A DNA stretch of 64,000 nt from positions 423,051-487,050 of the forward strand of contig JAVYVJ010000002.1 of assembly GCA_038727705.1 (NCBI GenBank). Reading direction: 5' to 3'. How positions within the stretch are numbered: the stretch's first letter is position 1; every line of letters begins with the position of its first letter. The notes beneath the pieces were generated by a model. That model saw only the letters and a list, made by a program, of their open reading frames with translations, was not told the DNA's origin and did no database searches. Below, one piece after another: positions 8,231-17,620 of the stretch. The DNA comes from Zestosphaera sp. GTDB taxonomy: Archaea > Thermoproteota > Thermoprotei_A > Sulfolobales > NBVN01. Both the position numbers and the translations under genes were made by a program.

Positions 8231-9217
8231 GTGGTGTTGATGTTGGAGGTTAGGAGTGATGCGTTATCCTCACGTGTCACCGCCATATCTAGGCTGAGGA
8301 AGTACAGACCTAGGGATGTGGGTTCCGCTGGCTCTGAGTGTCCTTTCTGTCCCAGTAGGGAGTATTCCACGCCGCCCGCAACGCTGGTGGTTAAGCTACG
8401 CGAAGGTAAGGTGGCGATCCTCAAGGATACCGCAGGTGAGAGGGTTAAGGGGTGGTCAGTGAGGATTTTCCCCAACCTCTACCCAGCGTTTTCAACGGAG
8501 GGCAGCGGCCTCGACTACGGATATCATGAGGTGGTTGTGGAGACCCCGGAGCACCAGACGGAACTGCACTCAATGAGGTGCGAGCAACTCGGCCTAGCTC
8601 TCCACGCTTCGTTCCTGCGGTTGAGGGAGATATACTCGGACAATCGGGTGGTGCATGGGTTAATCTTCAGGAACTACGGTGCTGGAGGTGGGCGTAGCTT
8701 AACACATCCTCACACGCAACTCGTAGCGACCTCTTTCGTCCTTCCTGAGGTGATGGCGGAGGTAGAACGCGCTGAGAAGCACTACGTGAGGAGTGGTAGG
8801 TGCCTTTACTGCTCCATGGTTGAGGAGGAGATGAAGTCTGAAAGGCTCATTCACGCGGGAGGAGGGTTCGCCGTGATTGCCTCCCGCGCCCCGAGAACGC
8901 CTTACGAGACGCTCGTGGTGCCCGTCACACATACCCCAAGTCCTTTAGATCTCCAGTTGAGTGATGCGGTCGAGTTGGCGAGGGTGTTGCAGGCCCTCAT
9001 GAGGGCATACAGGAGTGTCTTAGGCGACGTGGGCTATAACATGTGGGTGCATCTACCCCCTAAGGGGACGGGGGCTAACTCCTACCACTGGCACGTTGAG
9101 GTGCTACCCACCACATCAGTTTGGGGCGGTCTCGAGAAAGGAGGGGGCGTCTACATCGTGGACACGTCCCCAGAGGAGGCTGCCGCCGAACTCAGAAAGT
9201 ACTTTGCTGTGACTTAG
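8231..9217 (+). CDS. galT: galactose-1-phosphate uridylyltransferase-like protein
   Basis: GalT-family nucleotidyl transferase (HIT superfamily) exchanging UMP between UDP-glucose and galactose-1-phosphate. Zinc-site CPFC (about residue 36) and the later CLYC are present. The catalytic region reads THPHTQL, with the His-Pro-His of the covalent-UMP nucleophile. A second SYHWHVEVLP motif lies near the C-terminus. The length of 328 residues is normal. With the TATA-like box at 8197-8206, transcription should begin almost at GTG 8231, a leaderless start; ATG 8240 is the alternative. The related ADP-glucose phosphorylase function cannot be excluded. Confidence 0.87.
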   Translation: MVLMLEVRSDALSSRVTAISRLRKYRPRDVGSAGSECPFCPSREYSTPPATLVVKLREGKVAILKDTAGERVKGWSVRIFPNLYPAFSTEGSGLDYGYHEVVVETPEHQTELHSMRCEQLGLALHASFLRLREIYSDNRVVHGLIFRNYGAGGGRSLTHPHTQLVATSFVLPEVMAEVERAEKHYVRSGRCLYCSMVEEEMKSERLIHAGGGFAVIASRAPRTPYETLVVPVTHTPSPLDLQLSDAVELARVLQALMRAYRSVLGDVGYNMWVHLPPKGTGANSYHWHVEVLPTTSVWGGLEKGGGVYIVDTSPEEAAAELRKYFAVT

Positions 9218-10358
9218 CTATTATCTTTAGGTACCCTGCCACCTCCTTAGCAAACCTGTCGGGGTTGAAGTACCACGCCCTCCTGTAGGCAAACTTCCTC
9301 ATCTGCGCCAACTCCTCTCTAGGCGCTTTAAGCACTTTGATCACGTAGTTGATGAAGTTGCTGTCCTTCCCAGCCACGAAGCCATCCCTCCCCGGGGTTA
9401 TTAACTCGGCTAAACCAGACTTTTCAGGCAGGATCGGTATTGCGCCCTGACTCATCGCTTCCACAGGAGCCATGCCGAAGTGCTCCCCAACCCTCAGGTG
9501 CACGTACACCTTACTCTCCCTGTAGTACTTCAGCATCTCCTCAGCGGAGAGCGGCCTGTCCACCATAGACACCCCCTCCACCTGCTGCGCGGCATTTTTG
9601 AGTTTCTCGTAGTACGTGGCGAACCTCCCGTCAGGTATCCCTATTATGAGGAGCCTGGAGTCCGGGACCGCCGGCTTCACGTACCTAGCGTACCACTCTA
9701 TCAGAACGTCCTGCCTCTTCTGAGGCACAAACCTGCCGACGCTCACTATTACGTTCTCCCTCTCCTCCTCTAGGTTTGGCTCGTCGATGAAGTAGTCCCA
9801 CTCTACAGCTGGGTAGACGACGTTGCTCTCCACCTTGAAGGAGTTGTAGAGGGCTTGAGCGGTGTAGTTAGAGTTGCTCATGTGGAGATCAGCCAGTCTG
9901 TAGAGGTCCTCATATATGTATGGAAACCTATACATAGACAGGAATGTGAGCATATTGTAGGCCGTCAACTCCTCCTCAAACGGATAGTGGATGTAGATGG
10001 CTGAACCTATCGTGGGCTTAACTAGCTTCGCCAGGGCTGTGTAGACCGGCTCCTGAATCATGGTTAAGCACACGTCAGGACTGTATCTCTTAATGGCCTC
10101 ATCTATGGAGTACATGGCGTTGATCAGCTTCTCAATGAAGACCGACGAGGAAGTGGGGGTCACTTGGTACTCTTTTATGGACTCAAAGAACACCCCAGGG
10201 TGTTCGTGGAACTCGGGGCTCTTAGAGGTCGTTAGTACGACGACCTCGTTATTCATGGACGCCAGCTCATATATTAAAATCTTGGTGAGTTTCTCACTAC
10301 CCCCGAACACGTGGAGATGCGGATGCACAACCAACACTGTCAAAGACTTGCCCGACAT
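9192..10358 (-). CDS. GT4-family glycosyltransferase
   Basis: Retaining GT-B glycosyltransferase of 388 residues. The N-terminal domain starts VLVVHPHLHVFGGSEKLT. The C-terminal nucleotide-sugar domain has IVSVGRFVPQKRQDVLIEWY and the E-x7-E-like block HFGMAPVEAMSQGAIPILPEKSGLAELI. The N-terminal half resembles ALG11-type mannosyltransferases. It is cytoplasmic or membrane-associated and probably acts in glycan assembly, as do the genes at 5737-7721. Its 3' end overlaps galT by 26 bp in convergent orientation. Confidence 0.88.
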   Translation of the reverse strand: MSGKSLTVLVVHPHLHVFGGSEKLTKILIYELASMNNEVVVLTTSKSPEFHEHPGVFFESIKEYQVTPTSSSVFIEKLINAMYSIDEAIKRYSPDVCLTMIQEPVYTALAKLVKPTIGSAIYIHYPFEEELTAYNMLTFLSMYRFPYIYEDLYRLADLHMSNSNYTAQALYNSFKVESNVVYPAVEWDYFIDEPNLEEERENVIVSVGRFVPQKRQDVLIEWYARYVKPAVPDSRLLIIGIPDGRFATYYEKLKNAAQQVEGVSMVDRPLSAEEMLKYYRESKVYVHLRVGEHFGMAPVEAMSQGAIPILPEKSGLAELITPGRDGFVAGKDSNFINYVIKVLKAPREELAQMRKFAYRRAWYFNPDRFAKEVAGYLKIIAKSQQSTF

Positions 10359-10520
10359 ACCGTTACCATAATACGGTATGCGATCCCGTATAATAAGTCT
10401 TAAACCCTAATGTAGGGCGTCCTCACCGCCCTGACAGGGCCTGCAGAACTCCTCCCCCACCAACCATTGATTTGAAACCCGTCATCGCGGTAACTTAAAT
10501 ACGCTCGATCCAAGGCGAGT

Positions 10521-11174
10521 GTGGGGGTGGATGTTACGAGGTACTGCAGGGTCGTAGGCGGGCCTTTAAAGACGAACACCTACATAGTTTACGAGGGGGA
10601 CGCAGGCTTTGTGGTGGATCCTGGAGCGTATTTAGGCGATGTTATAGCTAGGCTGAAGCGGTTGCGCATCAAGGACCTGCGCTTCATTATCGCGACCCAC
10701 GGTCACTTCGATCACGTGTTCTACGCTGGCAGGCTCTGTAGCCTATTTAACGCCAGATTCTACATCCATGAGCTTGACGTCGGGATCGCTTCCGACTATA
10801 GAGCCGTTGCTGAGAGGCTGTACGGCGACGTGTACGAGATGCCGGAAGACGTGGGATACCTCCATGACGGTATGACTCTCAGGCTTGCTGAGGACTTCGA
10901 GATAAGGTTCATCCACGCGCCCGGGCACACACGTGGAAGCACGTGCATCTTGACTGAGGGGTTACTCATAACTGGTGACACCCTCTTCAAAGGGACCGTG
11001 GGCAGGACGGACTTCCCCGAGAGCTCGCAGGACGAGATGGCCTCCTCCTTAAGGAGGCTTGCCAGCCTACCTGACGACCTCACAGTCCTTCCAGGACACG
11101 GCGACACCACGACGCTCGGGCGCGAGAAACGCACTAACCCGTTCATGAGGGACCTCCTCAAGAACGATGCCTGA
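10521..11174 (+). CDS. metallo-beta-lactamase-fold hydrolase (glyoxalase II-like)
   Basis: Small 217-residue MBL hydrolase. Zinc ligands are in THGHFDH (about residue 58), [22 protein letters not shown] and [13 protein letters not shown]. The last segment, with RTDFP and the final NPF, is typical of YcbL/glyoxalase II-like thioesterases of unknown substrate. A TATA-like ACTTAAATAC lies at about 10492-10501. The downstream M20 gene is on the same strand but has its own promoter-like sequence. Confidence 0.82.
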   Translation: MGVDVTRYCRVVGGPLKTNTYIVYEGDAGFVVDPGAYLGDVIARLKRLRIKDLRFIIATHGHFDHVFYAGRLCSLFNARFYIHELDVGIASDYRAVAERLYGDVYEMPEDVGYLHDGMTLRLAEDFEIRFIHAPGHTRGSTCILTEGLLITGDTLFKGTVGRTDFPESSQDEMASSLRRLASLPDDLTVLPGHGDTTTLGREKRTNPFMRDLLKNDA

Positions 11175-11280
11175 CTTCAGGTTAGAGCTGAGGACGTGGC
11201 CCCAGGTGGTTGGATGGCTTAACTCCCCCGCAAGTCGTTTTTATTATACTACCCTATGCTCTAGTAGGGGGTGCTCAGTC

Positions 11281-12468
11281 GTGAGTTTGAACCCTGTCGA
11301 GGAGAGGATTATCAGGCTGTCCAAGTCCCTCAGCGATTACGTGATTAGCTTAAGGAGGGACATACACATGTTCCCCGAGCTAAGGTTCGAGGAGTTTCGA
11401 ACCGCGCAACTGGTTGCTGACGTGCTTGAATCCATGAACATCGAAGTCGTCAAGACCGCCGGCACCGGCGTTGTAGGCGTCATCAAGGGGAGGGGTAACG
11501 GGCGCGTCGTAGCTTTAAGAGCCGATATGGACGCCCTACCTATACAGGAGGAGAACGACGTCCCCTACAGATCTAGGGTTGCAGGCAAGATGCATGCGTG
11601 CGGCCACGACGCGCACGTGGCAATGCTGTTGGGCGCCGCTAAAGTCTTGCAGGAGATTAGGGAGGACCTAAGGGGTTCGGTGAAGCTAATATATCAGCCT
11701 GCCGAGGAGGGCGGCGCCGGCGCTAAGAAGATAGTTGATGAGGGGCACTTAGACGGCGTGAACGCCATATTCGGCATTCACGTATGGTCTGAGTTGCCTG
11801 CAGGAACCATAGCTACTAGGAAGGGGCCGATGAACGCGTCGGCGGACTCATTCATAATCAGGATCAAGGGCTTAGGAGGGCACGCCGCACACCCCGACCT
11901 CACCAGAGACCCAACTGCACCGGCCGCGGACATCTACAACGCACTGCAGAAGATAGTCACCAGGAACGTCGACCCCTTCGCACCGGTCGTCATATCGACA
12001 CCTAGGTTCGAGGGGAGTAATGCAAGCAACATAATACCTAATGAGGTCAGGATCTACGGCACGTTGAGAACCTTCGACACGGGCGTGAGGAACAAGGTCC
12101 TAGAAAGGATGGAGGCCGTGGTCAAGCATTACTCCCTAGCGTGGGGGTGTGAGGGCTTCTTAGAGCTGGGGGAGGTCTCCTACCCGCCGGTGATCAACAC
12201 GCCTGAACTTGCGGACTTCGTAATGAGCGTGGCCAGTAAAGTCGGGAGGACGGCCGAGGCCTCGATGAGCATGGGGGCTGAAGACTTCTCATACTACCTG
12301 CAGAAAGTGCCAGGAGCCTTCATCTCGCTGGGCGTCAGGAACGAAAGTAAAGGCATAGTATACCCGCATCACCACCCGAGATTCGATGTCGACGAGGACG
12401 TGCTGTGGGTTGGCACGGCGCTTCACTCACTCCTGGCCTACAACTACCTGCTGGCAAATCCTCTCTAG
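11281..12468 (+). CDS. M20-family amidohydrolase/aminoacylase
   Basis: Zinc amidohydrolase of the M20D subfamily (IAA-amino-acid hydrolase, N-acyl-amino-acid hydrolase, carboxypeptidase Ss1 type). Metal and catalytic residues are in [44 protein letters not shown] and the C-terminal MGAEDFSYY. An open frame extends back to 11167 into the preceding gene. TTTTTATTATAC at about 11236-11247 places the promoter inside it, and GTG 11281 gives the N-terminus expected for the family (395 residues). It fits the peptide and amino-acid use seen across the window. Confidence 0.9.
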   Translation: MSLNPVEERIIRLSKSLSDYVISLRRDIHMFPELRFEEFRTAQLVADVLESMNIEVVKTAGTGVVGVIKGRGNGRVVALRADMDALPIQEENDVPYRSRVAGKMHACGHDAHVAMLLGAAKVLQEIREDLRGSVKLIYQPAEEGGAGAKKIVDEGHLDGVNAIFGIHVWSELPAGTIATRKGPMNASADSFIIRIKGLGGHAAHPDLTRDPTAPAADIYNALQKIVTRNVDPFAPVVISTPRFEGSNASNIIPNEVRIYGTLRTFDTGVRNKVLERMEAVVKHYSLAWGCEGFLELGEVSYPPVINTPELADFVMSVASKVGRTAEASMSMGAEDFSYYLQKVPGAFISLGVRNESKGIVYPHHHPRFDVDEDVLWVGTALHSLLAYNYLLANPL

Positions 12469-12579
12469 CGGTGGAGGGCTGACGCAATAGTTCCACGGAT
12501 TAACCCTAGTAAGTCTACCTTCCCTATATCATAGACGAGGTTCCTTATTCGCATAAATTTATTTTCCCGCCAATTATTA

Positions 12580-14460
12580 TTGGGTGAATTAGTTTTGAAG
12601 GGTTGGTGGGGCAGGGTCCTGAGGGTTAACTTAAGTGACAATAGCGTCAGGGTTCAGGAATACCCTCCAGAGGTGGCTATGGACTTCATAGGTGGTAGGG
12701 GTCTGGCGGCCAAGATACTGTGGGACGAGGTTAGAGGCGCTGACCCGTTGGGACCTGGCAATAAGTTGATATTCGCCTGCGGACCGTTTAACGGACTCCC
12801 AACGCCCAGCGGCGGCAAGATGGTGGTAGCCTCCAAGAGCCCCCTGACGGGGGGTTACGGCGACGGCAACTTAGGCACTATGGCAAGCGTTCACCTCAGG
12901 AGGGCGGGGTACGACGCGTTGGTGGTTGAGGGCGCGGCTAGGAAGCCCGTCTACATCTACATCGATGATGATAACGTAAGCGTCTTAAGCGCTGAGGGAC
13001 TGTGGGGCAGGACCACGTTCGAAACTGAGAGGATTGTTAAGGACGTCCATGGCAGGGATGTTGGCGTCTTAAGCATAGGGCCCGGCGGTGAGAACCTAGT
13101 CAAGTACTCAGTGGTGGTGTCCCAGGAGGGGAGGGCCGGCGGCAGACCGGGCATGGGAGCCGTCATGGGCAGCAAGAAGCTCAAGGCCGTGGTTGTGAGG
13201 GGTAGTAAGGAGATACCTGTCGCCGATAGGGAGGCGTTGACGAGGCTCTCCCAGGAAGCCTACAGAGCGATACTTGAGTCACCTAGCTACCCGTTCTGGC
13301 GTAGGCAGGGCACTATGGCGGCGGTAGAGTGGTGTAATGAGAACTCCGCACTGCCGGTAAGGAACTTCAGTGACGGGGTCTTCGAGTTCGTGAGGAGCAT
13401 GGACGGCTACGCCATGGAGGGGATGAAAGTAGCTCAGAGGGGATGCCCCTACTGCAACATGCAGTGCGGCAACGTAGTGCTCGACGCTGAGGGGAGGGGG
13501 AGCGAGCTCGACTACGAGAACGTAGCCCTTCTGGGGCCCAACCTAGGTATAGGCAAGCTGAACGAGGTCGCCGTCCTCAACAGGCTCGCCGATGAATTGA
13601 GTCTCGACACGATCTCGCTGGGGAACACGCTGGGATTCGTGATGGAGGCCAGGGAGAGGGGACTTATAAAGGATTCCGAGGCCCCTGAGTTCGGCGACTT
13701 CAAGAAGGCTAAGGAGCTGGTGCTTGACATAGCTTACAGGAGAACGGAGTTAGGCAGGCAGGCGGCCGAAGGCGTTAAGCGCATGAGCGAGGTCGTCGGG
13801 GGAAGAGAGTTCGCAATGCATGTCAAAGGTCTTGAGGTAAGTGGATACAACTGCTTCGTCTACCCTGCAATGGCACTCTCATACGGGACTACGGCGATAG
13901 GGGCGCACCACAAGGAGGCGTGGGTGATTGCCTGGGAGATAGGGACCGCACCCATGGAGGGTGAGAAGAGGAGGGCAGTCGAGTACAAGATCTCCTACAA
14001 CCTGGAGAAAGCCGCTAAGGTCGTGGAGTTGCAGAGGCTGAGGGGCGGCATATATGAAGTCCTAACCGCCTGCAGACTGCCTTGGGTAGAGGTGGGCTTG
14101 AGCATAGAGTACTATCCCAAAATGTTAGAGGCGATAACAGGCGTTAAATACACGTGGGGCGACCTCTACAAGGTGGCGGACAGGGTGTACACGTTGATAA
14201 GGGCGTATTGGGTCAGGGAGTTCAACGGCAGGTGGGACAGGGAAATGGATCACCCACCGGAGAGGTGGTTCATAGACAGCCCTAAGAAGGGGGCCTTCAA
14301 GGGGCAACACCTGGACAGGAGCAAGTACGAAGAGTTGCTGAGTGAGTACTACAGGATACGCGGTTGGGATGAAAGAGGCATACCAAAGAAAGAAACGCTG
14401 AAGAACCTGAATTTGAGCTACGTCATACCGGAGCTGGAGGAGCGTGTGGTGCTTGAGTAG
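12580..14460 (+). CDS. aldehyde ferredoxin oxidoreductase family protein
   Basis: Tungsten- or molybdenum-bis-pterin enzyme oxidising aldehydes to acids with ferredoxin as acceptor. The N-terminal domain has [33 protein letters not shown] and [12 protein letters not shown]. The cluster ligands are CPYCNMQC at about residues 289-296, with a late cysteine in TACRLPW at about 497. The length of 626 is normal. A TATA-like ATAAATTTA at about 12553-12561 precedes TTG 12580; TTG 12595 is an alternative. A MoaD-like gene follows 79 bp downstream. Subtype (AOR, FOR, WOR) is undetermined. Confidence 0.93.
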   Translation: MGELVLKGWWGRVLRVNLSDNSVRVQEYPPEVAMDFIGGRGLAAKILWDEVRGADPLGPGNKLIFACGPFNGLPTPSGGKMVVASKSPLTGGYGDGNLGTMASVHLRRAGYDALVVEGAARKPVYIYIDDDNVSVLSAEGLWGRTTFETERIVKDVHGRDVGVLSIGPGGENLVKYSVVVSQEGRAGGRPGMGAVMGSKKLKAVVVRGSKEIPVADREALTRLSQEAYRAILESPSYPFWRRQGTMAAVEWCNENSALPVRNFSDGVFEFVRSMDGYAMEGMKVAQRGCPYCNMQCGNVVLDAEGRGSELDYENVALLGPNLGIGKLNEVAVLNRLADELSLDTISLGNTLGFVMEARERGLIKDSEAPEFGDFKKAKELVLDIAYRRTELGRQAAEGVKRMSEVVGGREFAMHVKGLEVSGYNCFVYPAMALSYGTTAIGAHHKEAWVIAWEIGTAPMEGEKRRAVEYKISYNLEKAAKVVELQRLRGGIYEVLTACRLPWVEVGLSIEYYPKMLEAITGVKYTWGDLYKVADRVYTLIRAYWVREFNGRWDREMDHPPERWFIDSPKKGAFKGQHLDRSKYEELLSEYYRIRGWDERGIPKKETLKNLNLSYVIPELEERVVLE

Positions 14461-14539
14461 TTACGCAGGGGCGTCGAGAACAGTCACGTCACCAAAATTT
14501 TTGAGCGCAGAACACCCTCTATGAGGGTGAGGGCATTTG

Positions 14540-14767
14540 ATGAGGGTAAGGCTCTTCGGGGTTTTCGCCCACATGGCAGGGGTTAACGAGCTAACCTTAG
14601 AGGTGAAGGCCCCAAGACCTGTCGGTGAAGTTCTTAAGGAAGTGATACCAAGATATGAGGAATTCCAAAACAAAATAATAATAGTTAACGGAAAGCCCTC
14701 AAGCGAGGAAGTTTTGGTGGGCAATGGGGATGAGGTGAAGGTACTGCCTGTGCTCAGCGGCGGTTAA
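14540..14767 (+). CDS. MoaD/ThiS-family ubiquitin-like sulfur carrier
   Basis: A 75-residue beta-grasp protein starting MRVRLFGVFAHMAG and ending LPVLSGG, the diglycine tail that is adenylated and thiocarboxylated. In MoaD this sulfur is used for molybdopterin. Position directly after an AOR gene suggests a carrier for its tungsten/molybdenum pterin, as often seen beside archaeal AORs. SAMP-type roles in tRNA thiolation remain possible. Confidence 0.88.
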   Translation: MRVRLFGVFAHMAGVNELTLEVKAPRPVGEVLKEVIPRYEEFQNKIIIVNGKPSSEEVLVGNGDEVKVLPVLSGG

Positions 14768-15003
14768 CCCTTGATTTCCCCCACCCGCTTAAGTATCCTC
14801 CTCGCCGACTCCATCACGTTCTCCACATTATGGTCACGCAGATTCACGCATAACGTACTGTATCCCAACCTCCCATACTTTCTCTGAGTACTGCATACAC
14901 CGCCTTGACACTCGTTTATTCTAGGGCACATCAGAATGACCATCCTTAACTCGTCATTAACTAACGTCTTCACCCGTTCATCCTCAGCGGCGGGGTAAAC
15001 CAC
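14764..15003 (-). CDS. small cysteine-containing protein of unknown function
   Basis: Possible gene of 79 residues, or about 60 if it begins at the internal MVILMCPRIN. The segment CPRINECQGGVC holds three cysteines in a compact pattern, with one more in STLCVNL, so metal or Fe-S binding is conceivable. The C-terminus is a basic helix. It overlaps the moaD-like stop by 4 bp in convergent orientation. No family recognised; the start GTG 15003 is weakly supported. Confidence 0.5.
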   Translation of the reverse strand: MVYPAAEDERVKTLVNDELRMVILMCPRINECQGGVCSTQRKYGRLGYSTLCVNLRDHNVENVMESARRILKRVGEIKG

Positions 15004-15039
15004 TGGTTTCGAACCTCTCTCGAGCAGGGTCTGCGGGAT

Positions 15040-15381
15040 CTATTTGAGGAAGTCCTCCCGCGGCGGGGAGAATATCTCAAGCACTACGGCTTTTCCAGGC
15101 CCGGGGTTGTAGGCTTCGTGAGGCTCGTTCGATTTAAAGATGTACGACTCACCCTCCCCTACCGTGACCTCCCCCTCAGGAGTTCTGAAGACCATTCCCC
15201 CCTTAAGTATGTAGCCCGCCTGCTCGTGTACATGCGAGTGCATGGGGACTCTGCTACCCTCATCCACCTCGAAGTACACCACCATTAAATTACTGCCGTA
15301 GACGAGGATCCACCTCTTAACGCCTCGCGCTGGTTCCTGCGGCCTTACCTCATTTCTTGAGACACGTATCAAGGCTCTCAC
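15040..15381 (-). CDS. cupin-domain protein
   Basis: Single small beta-barrel cupin of 113 residues. Motif 1 reads PMHSHVHEQAGYILKGG, with metal-binding His residues and Glu. Motif 2 (FKSNEPHEAYNPG) supplies the last His. Function is not predictable from the fold; it could be a dioxygenase, isomerase or sensor. GTG 15381 lies about 22-30 bp below a TATA-like ATTTAAATT (15403-15412), so the mRNA is probably leaderless. Confidence 0.82.
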   Translation of the reverse strand: MRALIRVSRNEVRPQEPARGVKRWILVYGSNLMVVYFEVDEGSRVPMHSHVHEQAGYILKGGMVFRTPEGEVTVGEGESYIFKSNEPHEAYNPGPGKAVVLEIFSPPREDFLK

Positions 15382-15490
15382 ACCATAACTATCGGGGGAG
15401 TGAATTTAAATACGATGTTAGGGGGCGTGATGCACTGGGTGGAGGGGTGACAGAGGGAAGCATCTAGAACGTGCTTAATACCTGAATCCA

Positions 15491-16153
15491 CTAGACCGAC
15501 AGCAGCGCTATGCTCCTCATGGTGTCTGCAACGTCCTCGCATTTGTTCATCGAGTTCTCTATGGAGTCCATCACTTCCTTAATCATTATGCACTGCGATA
15601 TCTTGGACTCTTCGCAGTATTGCAGAATGTCCTTGAAGACATCGTGCCTGACGTCATCCGTCTCCTCCTCAAGCCTCTCTATCTCGTTCGCTATTTCAAG
15701 GACTTCCTTAGGATCCGTCAGGAGCTTCTCAGCGGCTTTCCTCATGAGGATTGACGCTTGGTGGGCATTGTCAGCCATCTTATACAACTTACTAAGTATC
15801 CCCCTAGGTATGCCGGCGGGATCCATCAGGGTGAGTCTCCTCGTCCAATCCTTCGCGTAGGCCGCCACGTCATCCGATGTCAGCGCTAACCTGACGAGCT
15901 CCTCCCTATCTATAGGGTGGAAAATCTCCTTACAGAGCTCTGAGAGCACCCTCCTCTTGATGTCGTCAGCCTCCTTCTCGTACTTGAAGACAGCGTTCCA
16001 CTCCTTTTCAACATTCTCAACGTCGTTATGGGAGAAGAACTCTATCGTCTTTTTGGCGTGGTCCATCACCTCTATTATTTTGTTGACGTGCTCTATATAG
16101 AACCTAATGACCTCCCACTGCCTCCTCCTTGAGATCCAGGACCAAAGGGTCAA
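15491..16153 (-). CDS. PhoU-like/DUF47 protein
   Basis: All-helical DUF47 protein of 220 residues, the usual partner of PiT phosphate transporters. It shows amphipathic repeats such as KKTIEFFSHNDVENVEKEWN and EIANEIERLEEETDDVRHDVF, with acidic E/D-x-x-D metal-binding patterns typical of PhoU domains. The open frame reaches 16279 inside the transporter. TTG 16153 overlaps the transporter stop as TTGA and follows a GGGGTGGGG stretch, so this start is preferred. It probably regulates the upstream transporter at the membrane. Confidence 0.85.
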   Translation of the reverse strand: MTLWSWISRRRQWEVIRFYIEHVNKIIEVMDHAKKTIEFFSHNDVENVEKEWNAVFKYEKEADDIKRRVLSELCKEIFHPIDREELVRLALTSDDVAAYAKDWTRRLTLMDPAGIPRGILSKLYKMADNAHQASILMRKAAEKLLTDPKEVLEIANEIERLEEETDDVRHDVFKDILQYCEESKISQCIMIKEVMDSIENSMNKCEDVADTMRSIALLSV

Positions 16154-17175
16154 AACCCCACCCCCAAAATATAAGACACCAGGTAATAAATGCAGAGGCT
16201 GAGCCCAGCCGCTATGGGGAGCGTCAGGAGCCATGAAGTAATTATGAAGAAAAAGGTTCTGGCGTTGACCCCACGCCACCCGCTCTTGGCAAGCCCTACA
16301 CCCACTATGGAGCCCGCTGCAACGTATGTGGTGGATATGGGTAGTCCATAGCCAAAGAGCAGGTAGGGTACAGTGGTGAAGAGCCAGACTGTGAAGGCGT
16401 TGGCGAAGCCCGCCGCCAGAGCCGTCATCAAGTCGAGTCTGGTGATCTTGTAAGCCAGTGTGTTGATGACCCTGTAGCCCAGTGTGAAGCCGCCGAGGCC
16501 TATGAAGAGTGACGCGTAGAGTGCGAGGAGCCTCATACTATCCTCGCTCGGCAGTCCGAAGCTGGCTGAGGTCACTGACACGTAAACGCCGGTGGCGTTC
16601 GCCACGTCATTGGCGCCGAATGAATAAGCTGCAAACGCTGCGAAGAAGAGCACCAGAGCCCTAATGATCTTGTAGCCACGCTCGCTAGTTATTTTGAGGT
16701 TCCTGAGGATGTGGTAGAGGGGTACCGTCAGAACCATCGCGGCCACGGGGGAGATGATCCAACTCAATATGATATCCCTGACTCTGTAGATGTTGATGGT
16801 CGTTAGTGGAGCGCCTGAGAACACGTACGCTAGACCAACGCCAATCACGGCCCCAGTGACGCTGTGCGTTGTCGAGATGGGAGCACCGATTACGGTGGCG
16901 ATCGTTATCCATATGAACGCGGACAACGACGCTGACAACGCACCAACCACCTCTATCTCCGGCACTATGCCTTTACCAAGGGTCTTCATAACCATGTAGC
17001 CCTGAACCATAGCCCCCATCAGCTGGAACGTAAGAAATAACATGAACGCATGCTTGAATTTGAGCACGTTGGAACCCACAAGTATGCTTGTGGAGTTAGC
17101 CATGTCGTTAGCTCCTATAGACCAGGCAAGGCAGGCCGCAGTAACTAACCCAGCAACGAGCAGCCACGGAATCAA
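16150..17175 (-). CDS. pit: PiT-family inorganic phosphate transporter
   Basis: Membrane permease of 341 residues with about ten hydrophobic segments. The two diagnostic repeats are both present: GANDMANS near residue 22 and GANDVANATG in the second half. STTHSVTGAVIG and PISTTYVAAGSIVGVG are the paired re-entrant motifs. It carries phosphate with H+ or Na+, possibly as a metal-phosphate complex. Translationally coupled to the PhoU-like gene. Confidence 0.93.
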   Translation of the reverse strand: MIPWLLVAGLVTAACLAWSIGANDMANSTSILVGSNVLKFKHAFMLFLTFQLMGAMVQGYMVMKTLGKGIVPEIEVVGALSASLSAFIWITIATVIGAPISTTHSVTGAVIGVGLAYVFSGAPLTTINIYRVRDIILSWIISPVAAMVLTVPLYHILRNLKITSERGYKIIRALVLFFAAFAAYSFGANDVANATGVYVSVTSASFGLPSEDSMRLLALYASLFIGLGGFTLGYRVINTLAYKITRLDLMTALAAGFANAFTVWLFTTVPYLLFGYGLPISTTYVAAGSIVGVGLAKSGWRGVNARTFFFIITSWLLTLPIAAGLSLCIYYLVSYILGVGF

Positions 17176-17264
17176 GTAAGCCCCTTTAAACTACGAAGGA
17201 GAGGAAATAAAAGTTGGTGAGCACTCCCCTGATATTGTTACGACGTTTTTCACTTACCTCGGTG

Positions 17265-17392
17265 GTCCGACTGACCCGCCCTTGAGCGTGGCTTCAGGAA
17301 GCCCGTGATTTCCGGCAATCCTCGGACTTCAAACCCTGCTACAGCCCCGTGCATGGGGTTTGGGACGGTGGGGATTGCCCCATCTTCCACGC
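17265..17392. other. structured intergenic sequence, candidate RNA
   Basis: Lies between pit and tRNA-Cys, within a gap of about 270 bp without a recognised gene. Long-range complements are perfect: GCGTGG 17286-17291 with CCACGC 17387-17392, and GGCAATCC 17314-17321 with GGATTGCC 17372-17379. An inner hairpin pairs CAAACCC 17330-17336 with GGGTTTG 17356-17362. GTCCGA 17265-17270 can pair with TCGGAC 17322-17327, crossing the others as a pseudoknot. The pattern suggests a folded RNA on either strand. The minus-strand frame is also open for about 50 codons, so a decayed protein gene is the alternative. No RNase P or SRP core motif was recognised. Confidence 0.4.
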
Positions 17393-17442
17393 GCCCCCCT
17401 TCAACCTGGGATTACCAAGCATTACTGGTTGATATGAGGTGA

Positions 17443-17537
17443 TGGAGCCGGGGGCGGGATTCGAACCCGCGGGATAACGGGTTTCAACCCTGGAGACCAC
17501 TGCAGCCCGCCGCCTTCGACCGCTCGGCCACCCCGGC
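17443..17537 (-). tRNA. tRNA-Cys (GCA) with anticodon-loop intron
   Basis: Acceptor GCCGGGG/CCCCGGC, T-arm GCGGG-TTCGAAT-CCCGC, discriminator T and encoded CCA (17443-17445). The T73 discriminator is characteristic of tRNA-Cys. Anticodon stem GCGGG/CCCGT encloses 24 nt instead of 7. Removing 17 nt after CTGCAG leaves loop CTGCAGA with anticodon GCA and an intron at the canonical 37/38 position. The short variable region rules out Ser and Leu, although TGA can also be read at the intron edge. The variable region seems one base long, so exact splice sites are uncertain. Confidence 0.8.
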
Positions 17538-17542
17538 CAATT

Positions 17543-17564
17543 AAACTAGTGCTTACACTAGTTT
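17543..17564. repeat. perfect inverted repeat upstream of tRNA-Cys
   Basis: Nine-base arms AAACTAGTG (17543-17551) and CACTAGTTT (17556-17564) with a 4-nt spacer. It sits immediately before the tRNA-Cys gene and after the TATA-like TTAATATTTAAAA of the same strand, where transcription should begin. It may be an operator or an RNA hairpin in a short 5' leader of the pre-tRNA. Confidence 0.65.
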
Positions 17565-17620
17565 TAAATATTAACGCATAACTTCCTCAGGCGGGCTGCG
17601 TGTGTGACGTGCTTTAAAGC

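Noticed and set aside
10359-10520. Possible C/D box RNA between the GT4 gene and the MBL gene
   Set aside because: The C-box-like GCGATGA has a mismatch and no D box (CTGA) follows at a proper distance.
17443-17537. Reading the minus-strand tRNA as tRNA-Ser (TGA)
   Set aside because: It has no long variable arm, and the T discriminator fits Cys.
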